From: Hyphomicrobiales bacterium
GTDB taxonomy: Bacteria > Pseudomonadota > Alphaproteobacteria > Rhizobiales > Xanthobacteraceae
Assembly: GCA_017305555.1 (NCBI GenBank)
Contig: JAFKKM010000048.1
Span: 1-41,942, forward strand
DNA: 41,942 nucleotides
Direction: 5' to 3'
Made by a program: the position numbers and the translations under genes. Below are positions 17,142-24,835 of this stretch, piece after piece (positions within the stretch are counted from its first letter, which is position 1; each line of letters starts with the position of its first letter). Below the pieces are notes generated by a model, which did not search any database, had not been told where the DNA came from, and saw only the letters and a program-made list of their open reading frames with translations.

Positions 17142-17345
17142 GATCGATCCAACGAAGCCTGGTGTCCCGTTTTGGGACGAAAGGTCGGTTCTCCCTCTGT
17201 GTCTCGCAAATGACGTGCCGTCCGAGAGAGAATCGCGCAGGTGGCCCCCGCCTGCCGTTTGTCGATTTATTTAGGAACTTTGCCTAGCCTCGGATACCGC
17301 AGAAGCCGTAACCTTCCACCGGGAATCAGGTGCGCGTCCCAGAAT

Positions 17346-17349
17346 GAGG
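17346..17349 (+). promoter_or_regulatory. Shine-Dalgarno GAGG for a GTG start
   Basis: GAGG lies five bases before GTG 17355. No comparable site precedes the upstream in-frame start at 17241, whose first 38 codons look like leader sequence. Confidence 0.4.
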
Positions 17350-17354
17350 CGAGT

Positions 17355-19193
17355 GTGAAATTCGTCACCCTATCGACCAGCGACTCGGTATCGCTGCCGG
17401 CGCGCCCTTTCGGCGCGGCGGACCGCGTTTTGCCGACGTCTGCGAACGATGAGGCGACCGCATTCGCGACGGCGCGAACCGATATGCCTGCCGTCGCGCT
17501 GGGTGCGCATCCGACGTCAACCGCTATCCTCGCCGCGCTCGGCCGCGCCACCTTCAACTGGGATATCGCCAGCGATACCTTGCACTGGCTCGATGGGACC
17601 GAAGCGATCTTTGCGTCGCTTTCGCTCCCCGCGACCACCACCGGTGCTGCATTCGCCAACTTGATCGAGCCGGTCCGTTCGGTCCGGCTGGATGCCGTAC
17701 TCAAGTCCGCCGAGCGCGATCATGGCGGCGGCGTTGCCTATCGTATCGAATACGGCCTTCGCGCAGATCCCTCCACGAATATGCTTTGGATCGAAGAAGG
17801 CGGTCGCTGGTTTGCTGGCGCTGATGGCGCGCCGGCGCGTGTCCACGGGGTCATGCGCATCGACAACGAGCGTCACGCGCGCGATCAGCAACTGCTGGAA
17901 TTGTCGCGACACGACCCGCTCACCGGCGAATTCAATCGCAGCCATCTGGTGACGCTGCTGGCGACCACTTTCGACGACACTGCCCGGTTTCGCACACAGG
18001 CCGCCTTCATGGTGATCGCCATCGATTACCTCGCGCGCGTCAACGATGCGTTCGGCTTCGACGTGGCAGACCAGGTGATCTGCGAGGTTTCGGCGCGTAT
18101 CCGCGCGCGGTTGCGTGGCGGCGACGTGATGGGCCGCTTCTCCGGCAACAAGTTCGGCTTGATCCTGAAGAACTGCGGCGTCGACGACATGCAGGTCGCC
18201 GCCGAACGTTTTCTCGCGGGCGTCCGGGAGCCGGTGGTGCCGACCAAGTCAGGCCCGGTCGCGGTCACTGCATCGATCGGCGCTGTCAGCATTCCGCGCC
18301 ACGCGCGCAGCGTCGACGACGCCATGAATCGCGCGCAGGAAGCGCTCGAAGCCGCGAAATCCCGCCGGCAGGGATCGTATTCGATGTGGCAGCCGAACGT
18401 CGAACGCGAGGCCCAGCGCCGCCTCAATATCCGTGTCACCGACGAGATCGTCACCGCGCTCAACCAGCGCCGCATCGGTCTCGGTTTCGAGCCGGTGGTC
18501 GAGGCGAGGGCGCAGGACAATGTGGTGTTTTACGAATCCCTTGTACGGATGCGGCAGGACAACGGCGAGTTTCTGTTGGGGCCGGACATCGTCCCGATCG
18601 CGGAGAAACTCGGCCTGATCCGTCTGGTCGATCATCGCGTGCTCGAACTGGTGATCGCCGAACTGGTCGAAGCTCCCGGCGTGCAACTCAGCCTCAACAT
18701 TTCGCCCGGCACGACGATGGATCCGGACTGGTGGGCGATCATGGAATCGCTGCTCAAGGCGCATCCGGATGTTGCAGCGCGCCTGATTGTCGAGATCACC
18801 GAGACTGTCGCGATTCAGGATATCGATGACGTCCGCGGCTTCGTCAATCGCTTGAAGAAATTCGGGTGCCGCATCGCGATCGACGATTTCGGCGCGGGCT
18901 ACACCTCGTTCCGCAATCTGCGCAAGCTCGGCGTCGATATCGTCAAGATCGACGGCGCATTCGTTCGCAACGTCACCCACTCGAGCGACGACCGCGCTTT
19001 CGTGCAGACTTTGATCGATCTCGCGCGCCGTCTCGGCATCAAGACGGTTGCCGAATGGGTTCAGGATGCGGAGGCCGCGCAACTGCTGTCGGATTGGGGT
19101 TGCGACTATATCCAGGGCCATCTGATCGGCCTCGCGTCGTCGCAACGGCCGTGGCTCTCTGCGGCGGCATCACAGTCGATCATTCTCGGCTGA
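17355..19193 (+). CDS. PAS-like / degenerate GGDEF / EAL domain protein (probable c-di-GMP phosphodiesterase)
   Basis: Cyclic-di-GMP signalling protein of 612 residues. A PAS-like sensor occupies about residues 55-175 (NWDIASDTLHW ... RVHGVMRIDNER). Next comes a GGDEF-type domain (about 190-345) whose signature is SGNKF at 263-267, so cyclase activity is unlikely. The EAL domain (about 355-605) keeps the metal and catalytic residues: Glu394 in ESL, Asn in LNIS, Glu in VEITET, Asp510-Asp511 in DDFGAGY, Lys in KIDG and Glu in VAEW. The C-terminal loop reads QGHLIG. I infer a phosphodiesterase with a regulatory GGDEF domain. There are no membrane helices. GTG 17355 was chosen for its Shine-Dalgarno. 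Confidence 0.9.
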   Translation: MKFVTLSTSDSVSLPARPFGAADRVLPTSANDEATAFATARTDMPAVALGAHPTSTAILAALGRATFNWDIASDTLHWLDGTEAIFASLSLPATTTGAAFANLIEPVRSVRLDAVLKSAERDHGGGVAYRIEYGLRADPSTNMLWIEEGGRWFAGADGAPARVHGVMRIDNERHARDQQLLELSRHDPLTGEFNRSHLVTLLATTFDDTARFRTQAAFMVIAIDYLARVNDAFGFDVADQVICEVSARIRARLRGGDVMGRFSGNKFGLILKNCGVDDMQVAAERFLAGVREPVVPTKSGPVAVTASIGAVSIPRHARSVDDAMNRAQEALEAAKSRRQGSYSMWQPNVEREAQRRLNIRVTDEIVTALNQRRIGLGFEPVVEARAQDNVVFYESLVRMRQDNGEFLLGPDIVPIAEKLGLIRLVDHRVLELVIAELVEAPGVQLSLNISPGTTMDPDWWAIMESLLKAHPDVAARLIVEITETVAIQDIDDVRGFVNRLKKFGCRIAIDDFGAGYTSFRNLRKLGVDIVKIDGAFVRNVTHSSDDRAFVQTLIDLARRLGIKTVAEWVQDAEAAQLLSDWGCDYIQGHLIGLASSQRPWLSAAASQSIILG

Positions 19194-19216
19194 ATTGATC
19201 GCGTACGCTCAAAATA

Positions 19217-19242
19217 AAAGGCGACCGGAGAGGGGCGCCTTT
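19217..19242 (-). terminator. rho-independent terminator of phaR
   Basis: On the minus strand, AAAGGCG pairs with CGCCTTT (two further G-C pairs inside, one bulge) and is followed by TATTTT. It lies 41 bases after the phaR stop. It can also end transcription of the EAL gene from the other side, though the plus-strand T-tract is poor. Confidence 0.75.
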
Positions 19243-19283
19243 GTGTTGCTCGCGAAAGTGTGCTGCTCGCAAAAATCCGGCGT

Positions 19284-19895
19284 TCAGCCTTCCTTCTTCA
19301 CGTCTTTCGACATGCGTTCGAGCTGTTCCTGCATCTCTTTCATCTGACGGCGAAGGTCGTCGATGTTGTTGGTGGCTTCGGGAGACGGCTCGGGTGTTTT
19401 TTCCGGCGCTGGCGTCGGCGCGCTGGCCCCCGCGCGCGGCGACGGCACGAACGGTTTGAACATCGAGAAGGTGCGCTCGAACAATTCCATGTTGCGGCGA
19501 ACGTGCTCTTCGAGCGGCGCGAACGGGCCGGCGCTGAAGGTGTCGCTCAACTGCTTGCGAAATTTTTCCTGCTCGCGCGTCAGCGAATCAATCGATTGCT
19601 CAAGATAGCGCGGCACCACCATTTGCATACTGTCGCCGTAGAAGCGGATCAACTGACGCAGGAAGGTGGTCGGAAGCAGGTTCTGGCCCGCCTTGTTCTC
19701 TTGTTCGAAAATGATCTGCGCGAGCACCGAGCGGGTGATGTCTTCGCCCGTCTTCGCATCATAGACCAGAAAATCCTCGCCGTTCTTGACCATCGCCGCG
19801 AGGTCTTCCAGCGTCACGTAGGTGCTGGTTCCGGTATTATACAGCCGTCGATTGGCGTATTTCTTGATCGTCGTAGGTTGCTCTGTTTTCGCCAT
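19284..19895 (-). CDS. phaR: polyhydroxyalkanoate synthesis repressor PhaR
   Basis: Repressor (203 residues) that binds both DNA and PHB granules; when PHB forms, PhaR is titrated onto it and phasin and pha genes are released. The N-terminal DNA-binding domain IKKYANRRLYNT ... YVTLEDLA (about 9-32) and the following accessory domain with ARS-type sequence DITRSVLAQIIFEQE (51-66) are diagnostic. The C-terminal part has a Pro/Ala-rich linker and a short coiled coil (DLRRQMKEMQEQLERM). It is divergent from phaA, with TGCAACA-type motifs between the two genes. Confidence 0.95.
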   Translation of the reverse strand: MAKTEQPTTIKKYANRRLYNTGTSTYVTLEDLAAMVKNGEDFLVYDAKTGEDITRSVLAQIIFEQENKAGQNLLPTTFLRQLIRFYGDSMQMVVPRYLEQSIDSLTREQEKFRKQLSDTFSAGPFAPLEEHVRRNMELFERTFSMFKPFVPSPRAGASAPTPAPEKTPEPSPEATNNIDDLRRQMKEMQEQLERMSKDVKKEG

Positions 19896-19949
19896 ATGCT
19901 CTCACATAGACACCGGGGACAGGGACGCCGTAGGCGGGCGGGTAACGCG

Positions 19950-20004
19950 ATGCAACAAAGTAAGCACTTTCGCGGGGGCTCGGCTACCGTTTTATGCAAC
20001 AAAG
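19950..20004. repeat. direct repeat ATGCAACAAAG x2, 44 bases apart
   Basis: Identical 11-base copies at 19950-19960 and 19994-20004. Read towards phaR they are CTTTGTTGCAT and lie about 55 and 100 bases upstream of its start, a suitable position for autoregulation. Confidence 0.6.
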
Positions 20005-20122
20005 ATCAGGGTTCGATTGGGGCAGTTCCCTAGCCTGGCGGCGGAGAGGGGTTGGACAAAGGATTTGCATTAACAAGCTCATAGGGCCGATTGATACGAT
20101 CTTCCGAAAATCCGGGACGTCA

Positions 20123-20146
20123 ATGTTGCGGGGCATATTGCAACAT
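20123..20146. promoter_or_regulatory. dyad ATGTTGC-N10-GCAACAT, candidate PhaR operator of phaA
   Basis: Perfect 7-base arms about 50 bases upstream of the TTGACA element and 190 bases upstream of phaA. It contains the same GCAACA core as the repeats near phaR. Confidence 0.45.
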
Positions 20147-20194
20147 GGTGCAGCATTGGATGCGGCGCAGAAATGACTTTCTCACGCAAGGCGA

Positions 20195-20223
20195 TTGACA
20201 CGTCTCGGCTAGGTTAACAGGAT
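20195..20223 (+). promoter_or_regulatory. candidate phaA promoter
   Basis: A perfect TTGACA at 20195-20200 with a weak CAGGAT at 20218-20223, 17 bases apart. This would give a leader of about 105 bases. Confidence 0.4.
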
Positions 20224-20335
20224 AGCGCTGACAGAGCTCCGCCAGGCTGGCGGTCGCCGCGCCATAACTTAATTCTTGCAAGCACTTAAGCCCTTAGATC
20301 CCAAGCCCCTCAGACCTCAAGCCCAGGAGATGTCC

Positions 20336-21514
20336 ATGTCAGACGATGTCGTCATCGTCAGTGCCGCCCGTACCCCGGTCGGAAGCTTCAACGGTGCGTT
20401 CGCCACCATGCCGGCGCACGATCTCGGCGCGATCGCCATCAAGGCCGCGCTGGAACGCGCTGGCGTCGAACCGGGCCGCGTCTCGGAAGTCATCATGGGA
20501 CAGATCCTGACCGCGGCGCAGGGCCAGAACCCGGCCCGGCAGGCTTCGATCGCGGCCGGCATTCCGGTCGAAAGCCCGGCCTGGGGCGTCAACCAACTGT
20601 GCGGCTCCGGCCTGCGCACCGTGGCGCTGGGCTATCAGGCCATTCTCAACGGCGATTCCGATATCGTCGTTGCCGGCGGCCAGGAATCCATGAGCATGGC
20701 CCCGCACGCCCAGTATCTGCGCGGTGGCGTTAAGATGGGTGCGCTCGAATTCGTCGACACCATGATCAAGGACGGCCTGTGGGATGCCTTCAACGGCTAT
20801 CACATGGGTAACACCGCCGAGAACGTCGCCAAGCAGTATCAAATCACCCGCCAGCAGCAGGACGAGTTCGCGACAGGATCGCAGAACAAGGCTGAGGCCG
20901 CGCAGAAGGCGGGTCGGTTCAAGGACGAAATTGTCCCGGTGACCGTGAAGTCGCGCAAGGGTGAGGTCGTCGTCGACTCCGACGAATATCCGAAGGCGGG
21001 TGTCACCGTCGAATCGATCGCCAAGCTGCGCCCGGCCTTCGAGAAGGATGGCACGGTGACCGCCGCCAACGCGTCGGGCATCAATGACGGCGCCGCTGCC
21101 GTCGTACTGATGAGCGCGAAGCAGGCCGCCAAGGAAGGGCGCACGCCGATCGCGCGCATCGTGTCGTGGGCGCACGCCGGCGTCGATCCGAAGATCATGG
21201 GCACCGGCCCGATCCCGTCCTCGCGCGCTGCGCTGAAAAAGGCCGGCTGGAACATCGCCGACCTCGACCTGATCGAAGCCAACGAGGCGTTCGCGGCGCA
21301 GGCTTGCGCTGTCAACAAGGACCTCGGCTGGGATACCTCGAAGGTCAACGTCAACGGCGGTGCGATTGCAATCGGTCATCCGGTGGGTGCATCGGGGGCA
21401 CGCGTGCTAGTCACCTTGCTGCATGAAATGCAGAAGCGCGATTCCAAGAAGGGCCTCGCCACGCTGTGCATCGGCGGCGGCATGGGTATCGCAATGTGCG
21501 TCGAGCGCAACTGA
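20336..21514 (+). CDS. phaA: acetyl-CoA acetyltransferase (beta-ketothiolase) for PHB synthesis
   Basis: Biosynthetic thiolase of 392 residues that condenses two acetyl-CoA to acetoacetyl-CoA. Cys89 (NQLCGSG), His348 (IGHPVGASG) and Cys378 (TLCIGGG) fall at exactly the residue numbers of the Zoogloea ramigera enzyme. ATG 20336 has AGGAG six bases upstream; the open frame before it is leader. The context phaR-phaA-phaB supports the PHB role. A dyad and a strong terminator follow before phaB, so much of the phaA transcript probably ends there. Confidence 0.96.
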   Translation: MSDDVVIVSAARTPVGSFNGAFATMPAHDLGAIAIKAALERAGVEPGRVSEVIMGQILTAAQGQNPARQASIAAGIPVESPAWGVNQLCGSGLRTVALGYQAILNGDSDIVVAGGQESMSMAPHAQYLRGGVKMGALEFVDTMIKDGLWDAFNGYHMGNTAENVAKQYQITRQQQDEFATGSQNKAEAAQKAGRFKDEIVPVTVKSRKGEVVVDSDEYPKAGVTVESIAKLRPAFEKDGTVTAANASGINDGAAAVVLMSAKQAAKEGRTPIARIVSWAHAGVDPKIMGTGPIPSSRAALKKAGWNIADLDLIEANEAFAAQACAVNKDLGWDTSKVNVNGGAIAIGHPVGASGARVLVTLLHEMQKRDSKKGLATLCIGGGMGIAMCVERN

Positions 21515-21528
21515 TGTCGTAATAACTT

Positions 21529-21551
21529 GCATCATGACCGCGTCATGATGC
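21529..21551. other. perfect dyad GCATCATGAC-CGC-GTCATGATGC after phaA
   Basis: Ten-base perfect arms with a three-base centre, starting 15 bases after the phaA stop and 30 bases before the terminator. It can fold as an RNA hairpin or serve as a protein site. No similar sequence was noticed elsewhere in the window. Confidence 0.6.
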
Positions 21552-21580
21552 CGCCACCTGATACCTTCTGATTCACGATC

Positions 21581-21610
21581 AATGCCCGGCCTTGCGCCGG
21601 GCATTTTTTG
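21581..21610 (+). terminator. rho-independent terminator between phaA and phaB
   Basis: AATGCCCGGC pairs perfectly with GCCGGGCATT around CTTGC, followed by a run of T. It is 67 bases after the phaA stop and 65 bases before the phaB start, so phaB needs read-through or its own promoter. Confidence 0.85.
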
Positions 21611-21674
21611 TCGTGAAGATGGCGGAACCGCCGGTCGTTTATCGGCGGGGTAAAAGGATATCGAGGAGGATACG

Positions 21675-22400
21675 ATGGCGCGTGTTGCATTGGTGACCGG
21701 AGGAACGAGAGGTATTGGCGCGGCGATCAGCAAGGCGCTGAAGGCGGCCGGATACAAGGTTGCCGCGAGTTATGCCGGTAACGATGCGGCGGCGGAGAAG
21801 TTCAAGGCGGAAACCGGCATCCCGGTCTACAAGTGGGACGTCAGTTCATTCGACGCCTGCACTGCCGGGATCAAGAAGGTCGAGACCGATCTCGGTCCGA
21901 TCGAAATCCTCGTCAACAACGCGGGCATCACCAAGGACGGCGCGTTCCACAAGATGACGGTCGAGCAGTGGAATGCCGTGATCAACACCAACCTCGGGTC
22001 GTTGTTTAATATGACCCGGCCGGTGATCGAAGGCATGCGCGCGCGCAAGTTCGGCCGCATCATCAACATCTCGTCGATCAACGGCCAGAAGGGCCAGTTC
22101 GGCCAGGTCAACTATTCCGCTGCCAAGGCCGGCGATATCGGCTTCACCAAGGCGCTCGCGCTGGAGAACGCGAAGGGCGGCATTACCGTCAACGTGATCT
22201 GCCCCGGCTACATCAACACCGAAATGGTGCAGGCGGTGCCGAAGGAAGTCGTCGAGAAAAGCATCCTGCCGCAGATTCCGGTCAACCGCCTCGGCGAACC
22301 GGAAGAAATCGCGCGCGCCGTGGTGTTCCTCGCCGCCGACGATGCCGGCTTCGTCACCGGCTCGACCCTCACCATCAACGGCGGCCAGTATCACGCCTGA
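21675..22400 (+). CDS. phaB: acetoacetyl-CoA reductase
   Basis: NADPH-dependent SDR reductase of 241 residues that makes (R)-3-hydroxybutyryl-CoA for PHB synthase. The cofactor loop is TGGTRGIG (8-15), NNAG is at 81-84, and the catalytic set is Ser134 (NISS), Tyr147 and Lys151 (YSAAK). AGGAGG at 21664-21669 lies five bases before the ATG. The PHB synthase gene phaC is not in the window. A small inverted repeat follows the stop. Confidence 0.96.
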   Translation: MARVALVTGGTRGIGAAISKALKAAGYKVAASYAGNDAAAEKFKAETGIPVYKWDVSSFDACTAGIKKVETDLGPIEILVNNAGITKDGAFHKMTVEQWNAVINTNLGSLFNMTRPVIEGMRARKFGRIINISSINGQKGQFGQVNYSAAKAGDIGFTKALALENAKGGITVNVICPGYINTEMVQAVPKEVVEKSILPQIPVNRLGEPEEIARAVVFLAADDAGFVTGSTLTINGGQYHA

Positions 22401-22423
22401 CTGTCGCGGGGTCTAAGGCTTGT

Positions 22424-22463
22424 CATTCCGGGCGGCGCGTTCTACAGGCGCAGGCCCGGAATG
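22424..22463. repeat. inverted repeat CATTCCGGGC ... GCCCGGAATG
   Basis: Ten-base perfect arms around a GC-rich loop, 24 bases after the phaB stop. It is a family D-like dispersed hairpin that may terminate phaB transcription, though no T-run follows. It contains the first ATG of the open frame of the next gene, which argues against that start. Confidence 0.6.
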
Positions 22464-22484
22464 ATGCAGCCACGACTTCGCCCC

Positions 22485-23357
22485 ATGACCTCCCGCACCG
22501 CGACCCTGATCGGATTGGCGGCGATCGTGATGTGGTCGCTGCTGGCCGTCTTCACGGTCGCCACCGGCCACATTCCGGCGTTCCAGCTCGCTGCGATGAC
22601 GTTTGCAATCGGCGGCGTGATCGGCAGCGCGACCGTGCTGCTGCGCGGCGGCGCGGCGCGCGCGTTGCGGCTGCCGGCGATCGCGTGGGCGGTCGGCATC
22701 GGCGGATTGTTCGGTTATCACGCACTGTACTTCCTGTCGCTGCGCCTCGCACCGCCGGCGGAAGCGGGCCTGCTGAATTATCTCTGGCCGTTGCTGATCG
22801 TGCTGTTCTCTTCGCTGCTGCCGGGTGAGCGGCTGGCACCGCATCACATTCTCGGCGCGCTCTTGGGGCTGGCCGGAACGGTCTTGTTGTTCGTAGGTAA
22901 TACTGGTGTGCAATACACGGCTGTGCAAATTCCCGGCTTCGTCGCGGCGTTTATCGCCGCATTCGTCTGGGCGGCCTATTCGGTGTTATCGCGAAAACTG
23001 AAAGCTGTGCCGACCGATGCGGTGGCGGGCTTTTGTCTTGCGACCGCGCTGCTCGCCGCGATGGTCCATCTTGCAATCGAAACCACGATATGGCCCGAGA
23101 CCGCGATGCAATGGCTGGCGATCGTCTTGCTCGGCCTTGGTCCGGTCGGGGCGGCGTTCTATGCGTGGGACATCGGCATGAAGCACGGCGAGATTCGCGT
23201 GCTGGGGGCGGCGTCCTACGCCACGCCGCTATTGTCGACCGGCTTCCTGATCGTTGCCGGATACGCGCAGGCAACCACAGCCATCGCGCTCGCCGCGTTG
23301 TTGATCGCCGGAGGCGGATTGATCGCGGCGAAGGATATGTTTCGCAAACGCTCCTAG
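22485..23357 (+). CDS. DMT superfamily exporter (YddG-like, two EamA domains)
   Basis: Inner-membrane permease of 290 residues with ten hydrophobic helices. GYHALYFLSLRLAPPAEAGLLNYLWPLLIVL and a late AWDIGMKHGEIRVLGAASYATPLLST resemble the aromatic amino acid exporter YddG branch of the DMT family. The specificity remains an inference. The open frame begins at 22461, but that ATG lies in a repeat, so ATG 22485 just before the first helix is preferred; no strong Shine-Dalgarno is seen. Its TAG stop opens a family B repeat. Confidence 0.85.
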   Translation: MTSRTATLIGLAAIVMWSLLAVFTVATGHIPAFQLAAMTFAIGGVIGSATVLLRGGAARALRLPAIAWAVGIGGLFGYHALYFLSLRLAPPAEAGLLNYLWPLLIVLFSSLLPGERLAPHHILGALLGLAGTVLLFVGNTGVQYTAVQIPGFVAAFIAAFVWAAYSVLSRKLKAVPTDAVAGFCLATALLAAMVHLAIETTIWPETAMQWLAIVLLGLGPVGAAFYAWDIGMKHGEIRVLGAASYATPLLSTGFLIVAGYAQATTAIALAALLIAGGGLIAAKDMFRKRS

Positions 23358-23455
23358 AGTCCCGCTCCGATGGAATCGGCACGGGGCTCTAGATTCTAGT
23401 TTTGACGCGCTTTCTTGACGCGAACCGGTATCCGCTTCGCTCGAAAACGCTCTAG
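23358..23455. repeat. dispersed repeat family B with upstream extension
   Basis: Starts AGTCCCGCTCC right after the DMT stop, then CGGCACGGGGCTCTAG, then TTTTGACGCGCTTTCTTGAC, GCGAACCGGTATCC and CGCTCGAAAACGCTCTAG. The terminal CTA at 23452-23454 is the stop codon of the minus-strand cupin gene. A second copy of the right part lies at 24771-24826. Confidence 0.8.
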
Positions 23456-23892
23456 CGAGGCGGGGACCAGCCCGGTGGTGCCAGTTCGAACTGCGCGAAT
23501 TCGAACCCGGGCGCGACGGTGCAGCCCACCAGCGTCCAGTCGCCCATGCTTTCGGCGGCTTGCCACGCGTGCGGCGGCACGACGCCCTGCGGTTGTTCGC
23601 CCGCGATGATATCAGGTCCCAATTGCATTATGCGGATTCCGCTGTCGTCGGCGATCTCAAGCCGCAATGGATCGCCGGCGTAAAAGTGCCACGTCTCCAC
23701 CGCATCGATGCGGTGCCAGTGCGACCGCTCGCCGCGTGCCAGCAGAAAATAGATCGCGGTGGACGCCGCGCGTCCCTGCGCATCGCAACGGGAATCGCGA
23801 AACGTCTCGCGAAAATGTCCGCCTTCCGGATGCGGCTTGAGATCAAGCCGCGCGACGATCTCGGCTGCGGTCGGGCGCGACGTTCGCGCCAT
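23452..23892 (-). CDS. cupin-fold protein, DUF985 family
   Basis: Small beta-barrel protein of 146 residues. Family marks are HPEGGHFRETF near residue 21, YFLLARGERSHWHRIDAVETWHFYAGDPL in the middle (split here between residues 48 and 76) and VPPHAWQAA. Histidines in SHWHR and ETWHF could bind a metal. The function is unknown; relatives have been described as sugar or uronic acid-like cupins only by fold. The start overlaps the gloB stop by one base (TGATG), so the two are coupled. Its stop codon is supplied by the family B repeat. Confidence 0.85.
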   Translation of the reverse strand: MARTSRPTAAEIVARLDLKPHPEGGHFRETFRDSRCDAQGRAASTAIYFLLARGERSHWHRIDAVETWHFYAGDPLRLEIADDSGIRIMQLGPDIIAGEQPQGVVPPHAWQAAESMGDWTLVGCTVAPGFEFAQFELAPPGWSPPR

Positions 23893-24659
23893 CAGGACTT
23901 GTTCTTGCGTTCGCGCAATTCGCCGAACACGTCGGCGGCACCCCTGCCGGCGAGGCCGACAGCGGCAGCAACTTCGGGCGCGTCGGCGCGCAGGAAGACG
24001 TTGATTTTCTTTTCTTCGCCGAGCAGCACCGGAATGGTCGGCTTGCCGGCGGCGCGCAGCGCGTCCACTTCCTTGGCGCGGGCTTGCAGCGCCGGATTGT
24101 TCGGCTCGATTCCCAGCGCGAACTTGACGTTCGACGCAGTATATTCGTGGCCGCAGTAGAGCCGCATGTCATCCGGCAAGGCGCGCAGCTTCAAGAGCGA
24201 CTCCCACATCATCGGGTAGGTGCCTTCGAACACGCGGCCGCAGCCGATCGAGAACAGCGTGTCGGCGGCGAACAGCGCGCGTTCGCCATCGAAAACATAA
24301 CTGACATGATCGAGCGTATGGCCCGGTGTCTCCAGCACGCGCGCGGTCAATGTGCCGATCATCACGGTGTCGCCCTGCTTGACGCGCTCGTCGACGGCCG
24401 GAATGGCAGCGGTCTTGTCATGCGGCGCGACGACGCGGCAATCGTATTTCTGCTTCAGTTCACTGATGCCGCCGACGTGGTCGGCGTGATGATGGGTGAC
24501 GAGGATGTCTGTCAGGTGCCAGCCCTCGCGCTGCAATGCCTTGATGACGGGCGCGGCCTCCGGCGCATCGACCGACGCGGTCGCACCGCTTGCCGGATCG
24601 TGGATCAGGTAGCCGAAATTATCCGACAGGCAGGGGAACAGGCGAATCTCGGCGGCCAT
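23892..24659 (-). CDS. gloB: hydroxyacylglutathione hydrolase (glyoxalase II)
   Basis: Metallo-beta-lactamase-fold thioesterase of 255 residues that hydrolyses S-D-lactoylglutathione to D-lactate and glutathione. The binuclear metal motif THHHADH is at 55-61, with further ligands in PGHTLDH, the FAADTLFS Asp and CGHEYT. The C-terminal alpha domain binding glutathione is present (NVKFALGIEPNNPALQ). It is the first gene of a two-gene unit with the DUF985 cupin. A divergent methyltransferase gene lies across 176 bases holding a family B repeat. Confidence 0.95.
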   Translation of the reverse strand: MAAEIRLFPCLSDNFGYLIHDPASGATASVDAPEAAPVIKALQREGWHLTDILVTHHHADHVGGISELKQKYDCRVVAPHDKTAAIPAVDERVKQGDTVMIGTLTARVLETPGHTLDHVSYVFDGERALFAADTLFSIGCGRVFEGTYPMMWESLLKLRALPDDMRLYCGHEYTASNVKFALGIEPNNPALQARAKEVDALRAAGKPTIPVLLGEEKKINVFLRADAPEVAAAVGLAGRGAADVFGELRERKNKS

Positions 24660-24770
24660 GACGTCTCCGTTCGTTAAGCTCCCATCAGGCTAGCACAACC
24701 GTTGCTGCGGCGAAACGCCCGCACATTGCCGCGCGACGGGATGCACGGCGCGCAAGGTTCGTGGGTTTTG

Positions 24771-24826
24771 TTTTGACGCGTTTTCTTCACGCGAACCGGG
24801 TCCCACTTCGCTCGAAAACGCTATAG
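24771..24826. repeat. dispersed repeat family B, second copy
   Basis: TTTTGACGCGTTTTCTTCAC, GCGAACCGGGTCCCACTT and CGCTCGAAAACGCTATAG, nearly the same as the right part of the copy at 23358-23455. It ends 9 bases before the ATG of the methyltransferase gene. Confidence 0.8.
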
Positions 24827-24835
24827 AGTTTGATC

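Larger units (their letters stand above)
19896..20335. promoter_or_regulatory. phaR-phaA divergent control region (440 bases)
   Basis: No gene is seen in this stretch. It holds two copies of ATGCAACAAAG (19950-19960 and 19994-20004), the dyad ATGTTGC-N10-GCAACAT (20123-20146), a TGCAGCA (20149-20155) and a candidate phaA promoter (20195-20223). Published PhaR sites in other alphaproteobacteria are TGC/GCA-type sequences, so these are candidate PhaR operators. Confidence 0.55.
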
